Positions 31,924 through 40,984 of a DNA stretch of 64,000 nucleotides are shown one piece after another (the stretch's first letter is position 1; every line of letters begins with the position of its first letter). Location: contig NZ_QRWD01000010.1 of the NCBI RefSeq assembly GCF_003459505.1, positions 27,872 through 91,871 on the forward strand. The letters run 5' to 3'. Below the pieces are notes generated by a model. It was not told where the DNA came from, ran no database searches, and was given only the letters and a program-made list of their open reading frames with translations. The translations under genes were made by a program, and so were the position numbers. Origin of the DNA: Collinsella sp. AF20-14LB. Lineage in GTDB: Bacteria > Actinomycetota > Coriobacteriia > Coriobacteriales > Coriobacteriaceae.

Positions 31924-32352
31924 ATGAGGGTTGTAATCGCTTCCGATGCCGACGGTATGTCGATGAAGGAGTCCATCAAGGAGATGCTCATCGCCGACGG
32001 TCACGAGGTCGTCGACTATTCCGAGACCCCTGCCGCGGACTTTGTCGATTCCGCGACCGCCGTTGCCAAGGACCTGCTGGAGCACAAGGATTCCCAGGGC
32101 TTCGCATTCGATAAGTACGGCGTCGGCTCCTATATGGCCGCCGTCAAGATTAAGGGCATGGTCGTCGCCAACATTTCCGACGAGCGTTCCGCCTACATGA
32201 CCCGCGAGCACAACGGCTCGCGCATGGTCACCATGGGCCCGGGCGTTGTGGGCACCGAGGTCGCCAAGAAGATCGCCCGCGAGTTCCTGCGCGCACAGTA
32301 CGCCGGCGGCCGTCACCAGATCCGTGTCGACATGCTCAACAAGATGGCCTAA
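31924..32352 (+). CDS. lacA: Galactose-6-phosphate isomerase subunit LacA
   Basis: 142 residues of the RpiB/LacAB family. The N-terminal VVIASDADGMSMKESIKEML and the internal YMTREHNGSRMVTMGPGVVG (about 98-117) are typical of LacA. With LacB it forms the heteromer converting galactose-6-phosphate to tagatose-6-phosphate. The active-site cysteine of the family is absent here, as expected for LacA. AAGGAGG ribosome site. lacB follows after 63 bases. Confidence 0.9.
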   Translation: MRVVIASDADGMSMKESIKEMLIADGHEVVDYSETPAADFVDSATAVAKDLLEHKDSQGFAFDKYGVGSYMAAVKIKGMVVANISDERSAYMTREHNGSRMVTMGPGVVGTEVAKKIAREFLRAQYAGGRHQIRVDMLNKMA

Positions 32353-32415
32353 CGAGAACCACCGAGAACTCGAACTTCTACCTCAACTTGTGAATTCAGA
32401 CGAAAGGACGTTCTG

Positions 32416-32940
32416 ATGAAGAAGACCATCGCAATCGGTTGCGACCATATCGTTACGGACGAGAAGATCTATCTGGCCGACCGCCTGGAGCAGGCTGGCT
32501 ACAAGGTGCTCGACTGCGGCACCTACAGCCACACCCGTACGCACTATCCCATCTACGGTAAGGCCGTGGGCGAGGCTGTTGCCAGCGGCAAGGCCGACTT
32601 TGGCGTGGCCCTGTGCGGCACCGGCATCGGCATCACCAACGCCGTCAACAAGGTTCCCGGCGCCCGCTGCGCGCTGGTTCGCGACATGACCTCTGCCCTG
32701 TATGCCCGTCGCGAGCTCAACGCCAACATCGTGGGCTTTGGCGGCAAGATCACCGGCGAGTTCCTGATGGCCGATATCATGCTTGCCTTCCTGGAGGAGC
32801 CCTACGAGAAGACCCCCGAGCACGATGCCCTGATCGCCAAGATCCATGCCTGCAATAAGGCCGACGCCGAGGCTCAGTCTGACCCGCATTTCTTTGACGA
32901 GTTCCTCGAGAAGTGGGACCGCGGCGAATACCACGACTAA
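32416..32940 (+). CDS. lacB: Galactose-6-phosphate isomerase subunit LacB
   Basis: 174 residues, RpiB fold. [16 protein letters not shown] (about 5-20) and the active-site segment [19 protein letters not shown] (about 66-84) carry the catalytic Cys and anion loop; [12 protein letters not shown] follows. It forms the isomerase with LacA; galactose-6-phosphate from LacG is the substrate. GAAAGGACG ribosome site. Confidence 0.92.
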   Translation: MKKTIAIGCDHIVTDEKIYLADRLEQAGYKVLDCGTYSHTRTHYPIYGKAVGEAVASGKADFGVALCGTGIGITNAVNKVPGARCALVRDMTSALYARRELNANIVGFGGKITGEFLMADIMLAFLEEPYEKTPEHDALIAKIHACNKADAEAQSDPHFFDEFLEKWDRGEYHD

Positions 32941-32944
32941 GGAG

Positions 32945-33082
32945 GTTACGCGGTTTTACCAAACCGCGTAACGGGTCGACGCTGCGCGACGCTCAGGCAC
33001 CCCATCTCGCCGCTCAAACCGTCGCTCGCGTACATGAAGTACGCGTCGCTCCTCTTTCGCTGCGACCTGGGGCACCTGAGCG
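32945..33082. other. Hairpin-rich intergenic region between lacB and the mutarotase gene
   Basis: A perfect 12-bp hairpin GTTACGCGGTTT-TACC-AAACCGCGTAAC lies at 32945-32972 directly after the lacB stop. A larger structure joins CGCTCAGGCACCCCA (32990-33004) with TGGGGCACCTGAGCG (33068-33082), symmetric except for a CA/CA internal loop, and holds CGCGTAC-ATGAA-GTACGCG at 33027-33045. No T-run follows. The rest of 33083-33317 shows no gene. Confidence 0.7.
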
Positions 33083-33317
33083 CCGCTCGCTGACGTTGAG
33101 GGTGCCTGTGGGGTTCCCTCTGTTGCGGCGAAGCCTTTTGGTTCAGCAAGCTGCTCCGATAACACGTTTGCTTGCTGAGCTTGTGTGCTTCGTTTTGGCG
33201 GTACCCGGCATTCTGCAGCTTTTCAATTGACGGCTCGCGTTTCTGTGATGAGGCGCGGGCCGGTTTTCTATCAGCCCCACTGACTTGGCGGGCTGTCGTA
33301 AGAAAGGGAAGGCTCCT

Positions 33318-34199
33318 ATGGAGTTTGTTCTTGATAACGGTTCTATTCGTGTGGCACTGAGCACGGCTGGCGGATCGTTCACTTCGATTAAAGCCAACGG
33401 CCGCGAGTACCTGTGGCAGGGTGACCCGGCGGTCTGGTCGGGCCAGGCACCCATTTGCTTCCCGATCTGCGGCGGCCTTCGTGACGGTCACGCAATGACC
33501 ATGGGCGGCCGCGAGGTAAAGCTCGCCCGCCACGGCTTTGCTCGCAAGCAGGAGTGGAAGCTCGAGGAGCAGAGCGACAACATGGTTGCGCTGAGTCTGA
33601 GCTCTGCCGACCATGCCGAACTGCTCGAGCAGTATCCGTATCCGTTTAAGATCGTTGCTCGTTACACGATTGATTCGGAAAAGGTGGCCGTGTCGTACGA
33701 GGTGACCAACGAGGGCACCGAGGACATGCCATTCTTTGTGGGTGGTCACCCCGGCTTTAAGTGCCCGCTCGACGAGGGCGAGTCCTATGACGACTATGAG
33801 CTTCGTTTTGATCAGCGTGAGGCCGCCGAGCTCTGTACTGCCGTTCCCTTGACGGGCTTGATTGATGTTGAGCATCGCAGCAAGAACCCCATGATCGGCC
33901 AGAACCTGCCGCTTACCCACGAACTCTTCGACTTCGCGGAGACCATCTTTGATGTGCTCGTGAGCCGCGTGGTTACGCTGACCAAGAAAACCGAGGACAA
34001 GGGCGTGCGCCTGACGTTCCCCGATATGCCATACCTGATCGTGTGGAGCAAGCCCGAGGGCGATTTTGTGGCCGTGGAACCGTGGGGTGGTCTGTCCACC
34101 TGCTCCGACGAGGACGATATTCTAGAGCACAAGCGTGGCTGCCTGGTTGCCAAGCCGGGGGAGACCGTCATCCGCGGTTTTGAGATCGAGATCCTTTAA
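33318..34199 (+). CDS. Aldose 1-epimerase family protein (copy 2)
   Basis: 293 residues, LacX/YeaD-like mutarotase fold, collinear with and roughly three-quarters identical to the protein at 4119 by eye. It has the same TAGGSFTSI start, PICFPICGG, KLARHGFARKQEWKL, GGHPGFKCPLDEGE and VAVEPWGGLSTCSDEDD blocks. The start at 33318 follows GGGAAGG; an upstream in-frame ATG adds 11 unsupported residues. It is followed 56 bases later by lacC copy 2. A role on tagatose-pathway sugars or sugar phosphates is inferred from location. Confidence 0.83.
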   Translation: MEFVLDNGSIRVALSTAGGSFTSIKANGREYLWQGDPAVWSGQAPICFPICGGLRDGHAMTMGGREVKLARHGFARKQEWKLEEQSDNMVALSLSSADHAELLEQYPYPFKIVARYTIDSEKVAVSYEVTNEGTEDMPFFVGGHPGFKCPLDEGESYDDYELRFDQREAAELCTAVPLTGLIDVEHRSKNPMIGQNLPLTHELFDFAETIFDVLVSRVVTLTKKTEDKGVRLTFPDMPYLIVWSKPEGDFVAVEPWGGLSTCSDEDDILEHKRGCLVAKPGETVIRGFEIEIL

Positions 34200-34255
34200 A
34201 GAGCTATCGTATGTTTGGGGTCGCATACGTCGTGCCCCGGAAACAGGAGTTCAAC

Positions 34256-35191
34256 ATGATTCTGACCGTTACCATGAACCCGTCGATCGATACACGCTAT
34301 CAACTCGATAAGCTGATCATCGACGATGTTAACCGTGTGACGCCCGAAAAGACCGCTGGTGGCAAGGGCCTCAACGTGAGCCGCGTGCTACTGCAGTTGG
34401 GCGACGACGTGCTCGCGACCGGTCTGCTCGGCGGCCACATGGGTGCCCATATGGCCGAGCTTATGGATGCCGACGGCGTCAAGAACGACTTTGTGCCCAT
34501 CGCCGGTGAGACGCGCATTTGCCTGAATATTCTGCACGAGGGTAATCAGACCGAGCTGCTGGAGAGCGGCCCTCAGATTGCGCCTGCCGAGCTTGAGGCC
34601 TTTACGGCCAAGTTCGCCGAGCTTGCAGCGAAGGCGGACGTCGTGACGCTTTCGGGTTCGCTGCCGCGTGGCGTCGATGCCGGTTACTATGCCGAGCTCG
34701 TCAAGATTGCCGAGGAGGAGGGCGCCAAGGTGCTGCTCGACACTTCGGGTGCATCGCTGGAGGCCGCGCTGGAATCTGACGCTAAGCCTGAGCTCGTAAA
34801 GCCCAACCTGACCGAGATTAACGGCCTGCTGGGTACGTCCTTTACGACCGATGATGTCGATGCCCTGCGCGAGGCGCTTGCCGCCGATGGCCGCTTTGCC
34901 GGTATTCCCTGGGTCGTCGTCTCGATGGGCGCTGCCGGTTCGGTGGGCTTCCATGAGGGCCGCGCGTTCCGCGCCAAGACGCCCGCGATTGCGGCTGTGA
35001 ACGCAACGGGTTCCGGCGACTCGACCATCGCCGGTTTTGCGCATGCCATTGCTGCTGGTGCCGACGACGTCACGGTGCTCAAGACCGCCAATACCTGCGG
35101 TAAGCTCAACGCCATGGATCCCAAGACCGGCCACCTGGTCATGGACCGCTGGGAAGAGATCTACAACAACGTTGAGGTCGTAGAGTTGTAG
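34256..35191 (+). CDS. lacC: Tagatose-6-phosphate kinase LacC (copy 2)
   Basis: PfkB-family kinase, 311 residues, about 85% identical by eye to the protein at 5060. EKTAGGKGLNVSRVL and NATGSGDSTIAGFAHAI mark the substrate and ATP/catalytic regions. Downstream of lacA and lacB it most likely phosphorylates tagatose-6-phosphate to the 1,6-bisphosphate. The start at 34256 has AGGAG at 7 bases; the in-frame ATG at 34211 would put 15 extra residues before a conserved MILTVTMNPS start. Confidence 0.9.
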   Translation: MILTVTMNPSIDTRYQLDKLIIDDVNRVTPEKTAGGKGLNVSRVLLQLGDDVLATGLLGGHMGAHMAELMDADGVKNDFVPIAGETRICLNILHEGNQTELLESGPQIAPAELEAFTAKFAELAAKADVVTLSGSLPRGVDAGYYAELVKIAEEEGAKVLLDTSGASLEAALESDAKPELVKPNLTEINGLLGTSFTTDDVDALREALAADGRFAGIPWVVVSMGAAGSVGFHEGRAFRAKTPAIAAVNATGSGDSTIAGFAHAIAAGADDVTVLKTANTCGKLNAMDPKTGHLVMDRWEEIYNNVEVVEL

Positions 35192-35213
35192 CGGTTGCGA
35201 CTCCTAATAGAAT

Positions 35214-35388
35214 GAGCGTGGATAATCTCCCGCTTTTGGTGCCCATACGAGCTCAAAGTGGGAGATTTTCCACGCTCGAGTCATTAGTCATTGGGGACGT
35301 TCTTGTTTGACTAGTCGTTTAAGAACGTCCCCAATGACTACACGCAAAAACGGCGCCCGCTGGCGATGTTGCCGGCGGGCGCCGTTGT
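35214..35388. terminator. Three consecutive hairpins between convergent lacC and galT
   Basis: Hairpin 1 (35214-35278) joins GAGCGTGGA-TAATCTCCC with GGGAGATT-TTCCACGCTC. Hairpin 2 has a perfect 19-bp stem, AGTCATTGGGGACGTTCTT (35286-35304) with 35321-35339. Hairpin 3, ACGGCGCCCGC (35350-35360) with GCGGGCGCCGT (35375-35385), is followed on the minus strand by TTTTTG and is the galT terminator. The others probably insulate the convergent transcripts. Confidence 0.75.
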
Positions 35389-35399
35389 CTTGAAGACGA

Positions 35400-35434
35400 A
35401 ATGATCCGTTTTCCTCCGTCCCCAAGGGATCATT
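35400..35434 (-). repeat. Dispersed palindromic repeat over the galT stop (copy 2)
   Basis: On the minus strand it reads AATGATCCCTTGGGGACGG then AGGAAAACGGATCATT, the same as 8712-8744 after another gene's stop. Both copies have the same orientation relative to the gene they follow. Confidence 0.7.
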
Positions 35435-37061
35435 ACAGTGAGTCGATAAAGCGCTGTTGGGCGGCGCGGCCGGCTTCGTCCCACTTAAAGACGCCGGCGT
35501 TGTCGAGCACGTGGCCAAACACCACGCCGACCTCCTCGTGCAGGATGTCGATGGCGTTGTCCGCCGTAAGCTCGTCGGCGCGGCGGGCATAGACGTCCTC
35601 GGCCCACGCGGCATGGCTGCGGCAAAGGTCGTCGCCCTCGAGCGCTGCGGCAAGGTCGTAGCTGGTATCGGCTTTGGCTGCCAGCAGGTGCTCGCGGACA
35701 GCGCCGAGCTCGGGAACCAGGCGCGGCGGAAGAATAGCCAGGCCCATAACCTCGATCAGGCCGATGTTCTCCTTCTTAATGTGGTGATACTCGGCATGCG
35801 GGTGGAAAACGCCCAGCGGATGCTCGTCGGTCGTGATATTGCAGCGAAGCGCCAGGTAGGCCTCGTAAATCTCGCCGCCGGCGTTGCCGCGGGAGTCGAC
35901 GCGGCGGATGACGGGCGTCACGGTGTTGTGCGCTACGCCGTCGGCCGTGTGCGCGATAACGCCCGCAGACTCGTCGGTCCACTCGCGCCAGGCGAGGATA
36001 ATCTTCTCGGCAGCGTCGAGCAGCTGAGCGCGGTCATGCGAGCGCAGGCGCAGCACCGAGAGCGGCCACTGCAGCACAGTGCCGGTGACCTGGTCAAAAC
36101 CGGGCATGCTAAACTGCGAGACCTCGGCGGCATGCATCATGGGGAACTCGTGCGCGCCGCCCTGGAAGTGGTCGTGCGACAGAATCGAGCCGCCCACGAT
36201 AGGCAGGTCGGCGTTGGAGCCGATGAAGTAATGCGGGAACAGGTCCACAAAGTCGAGCAGGCAGGTCAAGCCCTTGCGGTCGACGTGCATCGGACGATGC
36301 TCGGAGCTCATGGCAATGCAGTGCTCGTTAAAGTAGGCGTACGGGCTGTACTGGAAGCCCCAGCGCTCGCCGTCGAGCTGGATGGGGATAACGCGCAGAT
36401 TCTGGCGGGCGGGGTGAGCTCCGCCGTCGGCTGCGGCGGAGCGTCCGGGATAGCCCTCGTTTTCGATGCACAGCTGGCAGGCGGGATACTTCTCGCCCGT
36501 GTTCTTTGCGGCGCCGGCGGCAGCGATATCGCGTGGGTCCTTCTCGGGCTTGGAGAGGTTGATGGTGATCTCAAGATCGCCCCAGTTGGTGGGGGTGCTC
36601 CATTTGATGTTGCGCGCGATGGCGGCACGGCGCACGTAGCCGGCGTCGCAGCACAGGCCGTAGAACCAGTCGGTTGCGGCGCGGGGCTCGTTGACGCCCA
36701 TACGTCCGTTGAACTCCTCGTTTACAACCGAAGGCCTCGGCATGATCGCACCCATGATGCGCATGGCGATGCGGTCGCGGCCTGACGCCGTGTCCTCGGC
36801 GGCACCGTTGGTAACGGCGGCCTCGGAAAGCGCGGCAAGCATGCCTTCAAGATCAAAGTCGGGCAGGGTATTGGGGTGCAAGAGCGAGAGTTTCTCAACC
36901 TGGAGCGCCCAGGCCATATCGAGTGCGGGACCCGTGGCGCCGATGCACTCCAAAATGGTGTTGTATGCCCAGATCCGGTCGTCCTGGCCGATCATCGATC
37001 GGTGGATGGCGTACTCGATCAGGTTCTGCGCGGCCTCTCGCACGTCAGTCATTACAGCCAT
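35433..37061 (-). CDS. galT: UDP-glucose-hexose-1-phosphate uridylyltransferase (GalT type 2)
   Basis: 542 residues, the long GalT type found in Firmicutes and relatives, not the shorter E. coli type. Landmarks are MGVNEPRAATDWFYGLCCDA (about 122-141), QLCIENEGYPGR (about 195), PYAYFNEHCIAMSSEHRPMH (about 235-255) and PIVGGSILSHDHFQGGAHEFPM (active-site His-x-His type, spanning about 284-305). It transfers UMP from UDP-glucose to galactose-1-phosphate. The ATG at 37061 overlaps the galK end; a second ATG at 37052 forms TAATG with the galK stop. Both indicate translational coupling. Confidence 0.92.
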   Translation of the reverse strand: MAVMTDVREAAQNLIEYAIHRSMIGQDDRIWAYNTILECIGATGPALDMAWALQVEKLSLLHPNTLPDFDLEGMLAALSEAAVTNGAAEDTASGRDRIAMRIMGAIMPRPSVVNEEFNGRMGVNEPRAATDWFYGLCCDAGYVRRAAIARNIKWSTPTNWGDLEITINLSKPEKDPRDIAAAGAAKNTGEKYPACQLCIENEGYPGRSAAADGGAHPARQNLRVIPIQLDGERWGFQYSPYAYFNEHCIAMSSEHRPMHVDRKGLTCLLDFVDLFPHYFIGSNADLPIVGGSILSHDHFQGGAHEFPMMHAAEVSQFSMPGFDQVTGTVLQWPLSVLRLRSHDRAQLLDAAEKIILAWREWTDESAGVIAHTADGVAHNTVTPVIRRVDSRGNAGGEIYEAYLALRCNITTDEHPLGVFHPHAEYHHIKKENIGLIEVMGLAILPPRLVPELGAVREHLLAAKADTSYDLAAALEGDDLCRSHAAWAEDVYARRADELTADNAIDILHEEVGVVFGHVLDNAGVFKWDEAGRAAQQRFIDSL

Positions 37062-38257
37062 GCCGCGTAAGCCCCCTTGTCAGAGATGGCGTAGTGACGG
37101 GCAGAGCCCTCGCCCAGCCAGCCGTTCATCTTGGCAATGAAGGTGTCGACCAGATCGAGCGGCACGAAGGCCTGGATGGTGCCACCAAAGCCGCCACCGT
37201 GGATACGGACGGCGCCGCGGCCGTCGAGCACGTGCTCGGCCAGCGCCAGGGCATACATGGAAGGCTGCTCGGAACCCAGCTTGGCAACAACATTTTGCAG
37301 GTACATGGCAGAGCTGGCGCCGGACTCGCGCGTCAGGACCAGGAACTGGTCAATGTCGCCGGCGTTGAGCGCTGCCCAGCGCTTGTCGACCAGGCCGTTC
37401 TCGTACCAGTAGTGAACGGCGCGCAGGCAGGCGCGGTCGCCCAGCTTGGCGCGCAGCTCGGGGAGCTTGGCGTCAAAGTCGGCAACGTTGACCTCGCACA
37501 GGCGTGCCTTGCCAAACTCGGCGGCGACGTCCTGCATCTCGCGCGGAACGGCGGCGTAGTCGTCGGTAGCTGCCACATGGTCGGCGCCAACCTTAACGAG
37601 CACAAGCGCATAACCGTGATCCTCAAAGTTGAGCTCGAGCTTTTGGGTCTTAGGCTGGGCCTGGTCCTCAAAGTCCATGTAGGCAAGGCCGCCCAGGCAC
37701 ACGGCGGCTTGGTCCATCAGACCGCAGGGCTTGCCGTAATAGTTGTTCTCGGTGCGCTGGCTCATCTGGGCGAGCGCGACGGGCTCAATGGCGGGCGCGC
37801 CCCAGAGCGTCTCCATGGCACGGCCGTACGCGGCCTCGACGGCAGCAGAGCTGGAAAGGCCACCGCCCGAGGGGACGGAGCAGGTGAAGGCGAAGTCGAA
37901 GCCCTTGGGCTCAACACCAAGCGCTGCGACCTCGTGGGCCATACCGCGCACGAGGCTTGCGGACGTGCCCTTCTCGGACTCCTGAACATTCAGCGTGTCG
38001 AGGGTAATCTCAAACGTGGGGTAGCCCTCGTCGGCGACGCGGACCTTGTTGGAATCGGTTGCCACGGCGATGCCGTCGACGGCGACATCGAGCGAGCCGG
38101 CGATAACGTGACCGCCCTCGTGGTCGGTGTGGTTGCCGCTGATCTCGGAGCGGCCGGGCGCGTGCACATAGAGCACCTGGCGATCGCCGATGGGGCCAAA
38201 CTCCTCCTCAAACAGCTTGGTGAGCGTGGCGAGTGTCTTTTCGTCGGGGGTGGTCAT
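37052..38257 (-). CDS. galK: Galactokinase
   Basis: 401 residues, GHMP kinase. The galactokinase signature lies in APGRSEISGNHTDHEGGHV (about 33-51; usual IGEHTDYNxG changed to SGNHTDHEGG). The ATP loop is CSVPSGGGLSSSAAVE (about 120-135), and the C-terminal GGGFGGTIQAFV (about 360) closes the active site. It makes galactose-1-phosphate for GalT. The start at 38257 has GGAAAGGA upstream; the longer in-frame form begins inside the operator region. It is first in the galK-galT operon, divergent from galR. Confidence 0.93.
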   Translation of the reverse strand: MTTPDEKTLATLTKLFEEEFGPIGDRQVLYVHAPGRSEISGNHTDHEGGHVIAGSLDVAVDGIAVATDSNKVRVADEGYPTFEITLDTLNVQESEKGTSASLVRGMAHEVAALGVEPKGFDFAFTCSVPSGGGLSSSAAVEAAYGRAMETLWGAPAIEPVALAQMSQRTENNYYGKPCGLMDQAAVCLGGLAYMDFEDQAQPKTQKLELNFEDHGYALVLVKVGADHVAATDDYAAVPREMQDVAAEFGKARLCEVNVADFDAKLPELRAKLGDRACLRAVHYWYENGLVDKRWAALNAGDIDQFLVLTRESGASSAMYLQNVVAKLGSEQPSMYALALAEHVLDGRGAVRIHGGGFGGTIQAFVPLDLVDTFIAKMNGWLGEGSARHYAISDKGAYAAWL

Positions 38258-38301
38258 GAGGGTCCTTTCCTTGGCGCATACTGACGAGTTTTCCGTCGTA
38301 G

Positions 38302-38502
38302 TGAGTACGTTAACAATTTGAAGCGGCATAAACTCAGCATCTACGATGCCGCACGTTACGGGCTATGTTAACGTACTCATAACACAACACTTATCACTTT
38401 TTGAGAATCTGGTAATCGGTAGAAATTCAGCCGTGAACGGTACTGCCGTATGGACTTATAAAGCAGAAGAGATGCAGATAGAAAAAGTAGAGTACGTTAA
38501 CA
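38302..38502. promoter_or_regulatory. galK/galR divergent control region with three LacI-type sites
   Basis: TGAGTACGTTAACA (38302-38315), TGTTAACGTACTCA (38366-38379, inverted) and AGAGTACGTTAACA (38489-38502) share a CG-centred operator. A CCGTGAACGGT motif lies at 38431-38441 with TTATAAAG 13 bases downstream. These sites fit repression of both galKT and the regulator itself. The rest of the 338-base gap has no gene. Confidence 0.78.
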
Positions 38503-38595
38503 TGCGTCCGACGATAGCGGGCCTCGGCGCGGGATGTATTTCTGCCCGGGCCGGCATTCACGCTATTCAGATCTCTCAAGGGTGAAGGTGATCCT

Positions 38596-39627
38596 GTGGC
38601 AAGGCGCCCGTCCAACGATACCAGTTCGCGTCCGGTCTCCATGGCCGACGTCGCCCGCGCTGCTGGCGTTTCGCAGCAGACGGTTTCGCGCGTCGCCAAC
38701 GGCTTGCCCAACGTTAACGAACAGACGCGCCGGCGCGTGCAGGCCGCTATGCAAGAGCTTGGCTTTCGTCCGAGTTATGCCGGTCGCTCGCTGCGTGACG
38801 GCCGTTACCATTCGGTCGGGCTGTGCGTCAACGATGTCACCAAGTTTGGGAACCTCTCAATGATCGACGGCATCGCCAGCGCAGCTCGCGAGCATAATTG
38901 CGCCATCACGCTGGTCGAGATGTCCAAGACCGAGGAGTTTTCGCTTGCCGAGGCCACGCGTCGTATGGCCGCGCTGCCCGTGGACGGTATCATCATCGGC
39001 ATGAGTCGCATGGCGCCCGATTTTGAGACGTTCGATCCGTTGCCGGGCATTGGAACGGTCATCGTTACCATGTACGCGCATCCGCGCGTGACCACGGTCG
39101 ATTCCGACCATTACGGCTGCTCGCTATTGCTTATGGATCACCTGTTTGAGCTGGGGCACGAGCAGATTCGCTATATTGGCGGCCCGTCGTTCTCGGTCGA
39201 CGAGCAATTTCGTCGCGCCGGTTGGCAAGATACACTCGAGCGTAAACACATCGAGACGGTAGAGCCACTCGAGGGCGACTGGTCTGCCAACAGCGGCTAC
39301 GAGGCCGCTCGGTACTTGGCTGAGCACGACCGCACCATGACGGCGATTTACGCGGCAAACGACCAGATGGCAAACGGCGCCATTGCCGCGCTACGCGATA
39401 GCGGCTTGCGCGTGCCCGAGGACGTGAGCGTGGTGGGCGTCGACGATTCGCTCGACGACTTTGTCGCACATAACGAGCTCACGACCGTTCGATTCGATCT
39501 GCATCAGCGCGGGCGCGAGGTGTTCGAGCGCGCAGTTCCCAAGGCGGGGGCATCGGACAAAACCGTCGCCATTCGTATTCCCGGTCAGCTCATCGTTCGA
39601 CACACCACGGCAGCGCCGCGTGCATAG
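38596..39627 (+). CDS. LacI/GalR-family regulator of the galKT operon
   Basis: 343 residues. HTH SMADVARAAGVSQQTVSRVA (about 15-34), hinge RPSYAGRSLRDG, then a sugar-binding sensor domain with TVDSDHYGCSLL, IYAANDQMANGAIAALRDSG and PEDVSVVGVDDSLDD. GTG start with AAGGTGA upstream. Operators matching the LacI type lie in the divergent gap to galK. Its similarity to the lac regulator at 28579 suggests paralogues with separated operator preference (GAGTACGTTAACA versus AATGNNAACGTTRACATT-like). Confidence 0.88.
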   Translation: MARRPSNDTSSRPVSMADVARAAGVSQQTVSRVANGLPNVNEQTRRRVQAAMQELGFRPSYAGRSLRDGRYHSVGLCVNDVTKFGNLSMIDGIASAAREHNCAITLVEMSKTEEFSLAEATRRMAALPVDGIIIGMSRMAPDFETFDPLPGIGTVIVTMYAHPRVTTVDSDHYGCSLLLMDHLFELGHEQIRYIGGPSFSVDEQFRRAGWQDTLERKHIETVEPLEGDWSANSGYEAARYLAEHDRTMTAIYAANDQMANGAIAALRDSGLRVPEDVSVVGVDDSLDDFVAHNELTTVRFDLHQRGREVFERAVPKAGASDKTVAIRIPGQLIVRHTTAAPRA

Positions 39628-39756
39628 TTTTCGAAGGTCAACGGCTCGGCGTTGCATATCAATAACAATCGGTAAGGATGCCGGCAGATAGCCGTGACTA
39701 TGAAGGCGAGTGCTATGATAGACGGGTTCTTTTGTCTATCTAGGAGGCTTTGCCTG

Positions 39757-40917
39757 ATGGAGATCACCAAGGATATCCGCTACGTTGGCGTCGATGATCA
39801 CGACATTGACCTGTTCGAGGGCCAGTACGACGTGTCCGAGAACGGTATGGCATACAACAGCTACGTCATCCTGGGCGAGAAGATCGCCGTCGCCGATTCG
39901 GTCGATGGCGGTTTTGTTGACGAGTGGCTCGGCAACATCGAGGCCGTGCTCGATGGCCGTACGCCCGACTACTTGGTCGTCCATCACATGGAGCCCGATC
40001 ACTCCGCCGGCATCGCCGCCTTTATGGAGCGCTATCCCCAGGCGCAGATTGTGGCAAGCATGGGCGCCTTCCGCATGATGGTCAACTACTTTGGCACCGA
40101 CTTCCCCGAGCGCAAGATGGTTGTCAAAGAGGGTGACGTGCTTGATCTGGGCGGCCACAGCCTGACCTTTGTCGGCGCCCCCAACGTTCACTGGCCCGAG
40201 GTACTCTTCTCCTACGAGGCTACCGACAAGGTGCTCTTTAGTGCCGACGGCTTTGGCAAGTTTGGCGCCAACGACATCGAGGATCCGGAAGGGTGGGCCT
40301 GCGAGGCGCGCCGTTACTACTTTGGCATCGTGGGCAAGTTCGGCAAGTTTGTGCAGGCCGTGCTCAAGAAGGCCGCCGACCTGGACATCCAGATCATCTG
40401 CCCGCTTCACGGCCCCGTGCTGACCGAGAACCTTGGCTATTACCTCGACACCTACAACACTTGGTCGAGCTATCAGCCCGAGGACGAGGGCATCACGATT
40501 GCCTATGCGAGCGTGTATGGCCATCTGAAGGCTGCCGTTGAGGAGCTTGCATCTGCGCTCGAGGCCCGCGGCCAGAAGGTTTCCGTCTTTGACCTGGCCC
40601 GCGACGACATGGCCGAGGCCGTTGAGGATGCGTTCCGCTATGACCGTCTGGTACTCGCTTCCATCACCTATCAGGGCGAGATCTTCCCATTCATGAGCAC
40701 CTTTATCCATACGCTTGCCGAGCATGCCTACCAGAACCGTACGGTGGCGCTCGTCGAGGGCGGCTCCTGGGCGCCCGCAGCTGCCAAGATTATGACCAAG
40801 GAGCTCGAGGGTATGAAGGACATCACCCTGACGCAGAACAAGGTGACCGTCCTGGGTTCGCTCAACGACGCCTCGCGCGCTCAGATCGAGGCCCTCGCTG
40901 ACGAGCTCTCCAAGTAG
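39757..40917 (+). CDS. Flavodiiron protein (oxygen or NO reductase)
   Basis: 386 residues, class A FDP: a metallo-beta-lactamase-like diiron domain then a flavodoxin domain. Iron ligands are in VVHHMEPDHSAG (about 76-87, H-x-E-x-D-H), GAPNVHWPEV (His, about 145), FSADGFGKFG (Asp, about 164) and CPLHGPVL (His, about 222). The FMN-binding region begins IAYASVYGHLKAAVEEL (about 249). FDPs reduce O2 to water or NO to N2O, protecting anaerobes. The start at 39757 has TAGGAGG at 10 bases. A reductase partner is not adjacent. Confidence 0.92.
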   Translation: MEITKDIRYVGVDDHDIDLFEGQYDVSENGMAYNSYVILGEKIAVADSVDGGFVDEWLGNIEAVLDGRTPDYLVVHHMEPDHSAGIAAFMERYPQAQIVASMGAFRMMVNYFGTDFPERKMVVKEGDVLDLGGHSLTFVGAPNVHWPEVLFSYEATDKVLFSADGFGKFGANDIEDPEGWACEARRYYFGIVGKFGKFVQAVLKKAADLDIQIICPLHGPVLTENLGYYLDTYNTWSSYQPEDEGITIAYASVYGHLKAAVEELASALEARGQKVSVFDLARDDMAEAVEDAFRYDRLVLASITYQGEIFPFMSTFIHTLAEHAYQNRTVALVEGGSWAPAAAKIMTKELEGMKDITLTQNKVTVLGSLNDASRAQIEALADELSK

Positions 40918-40940
40918 CGATACGTTCACGTTTAACGCTC

Positions 40941-40984
40941 AAACCACCACAAAGGGGACGGTGAACCTTTGTGGTGGTTTTTGT
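40941..40984 (+). terminator. Terminator between FDP and the convergent DeoR gene
   Basis: Perfect 15-bp stem AAACCACCACAAAGG (40941-40955) with CCTTTGTGGTGGTTT (40966-40980), loop GGACGGTGAA, then TTTGTTT. Read from either side it could act as terminator. The hairpin at 62131-62167 has the same design. Confidence 0.88.
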
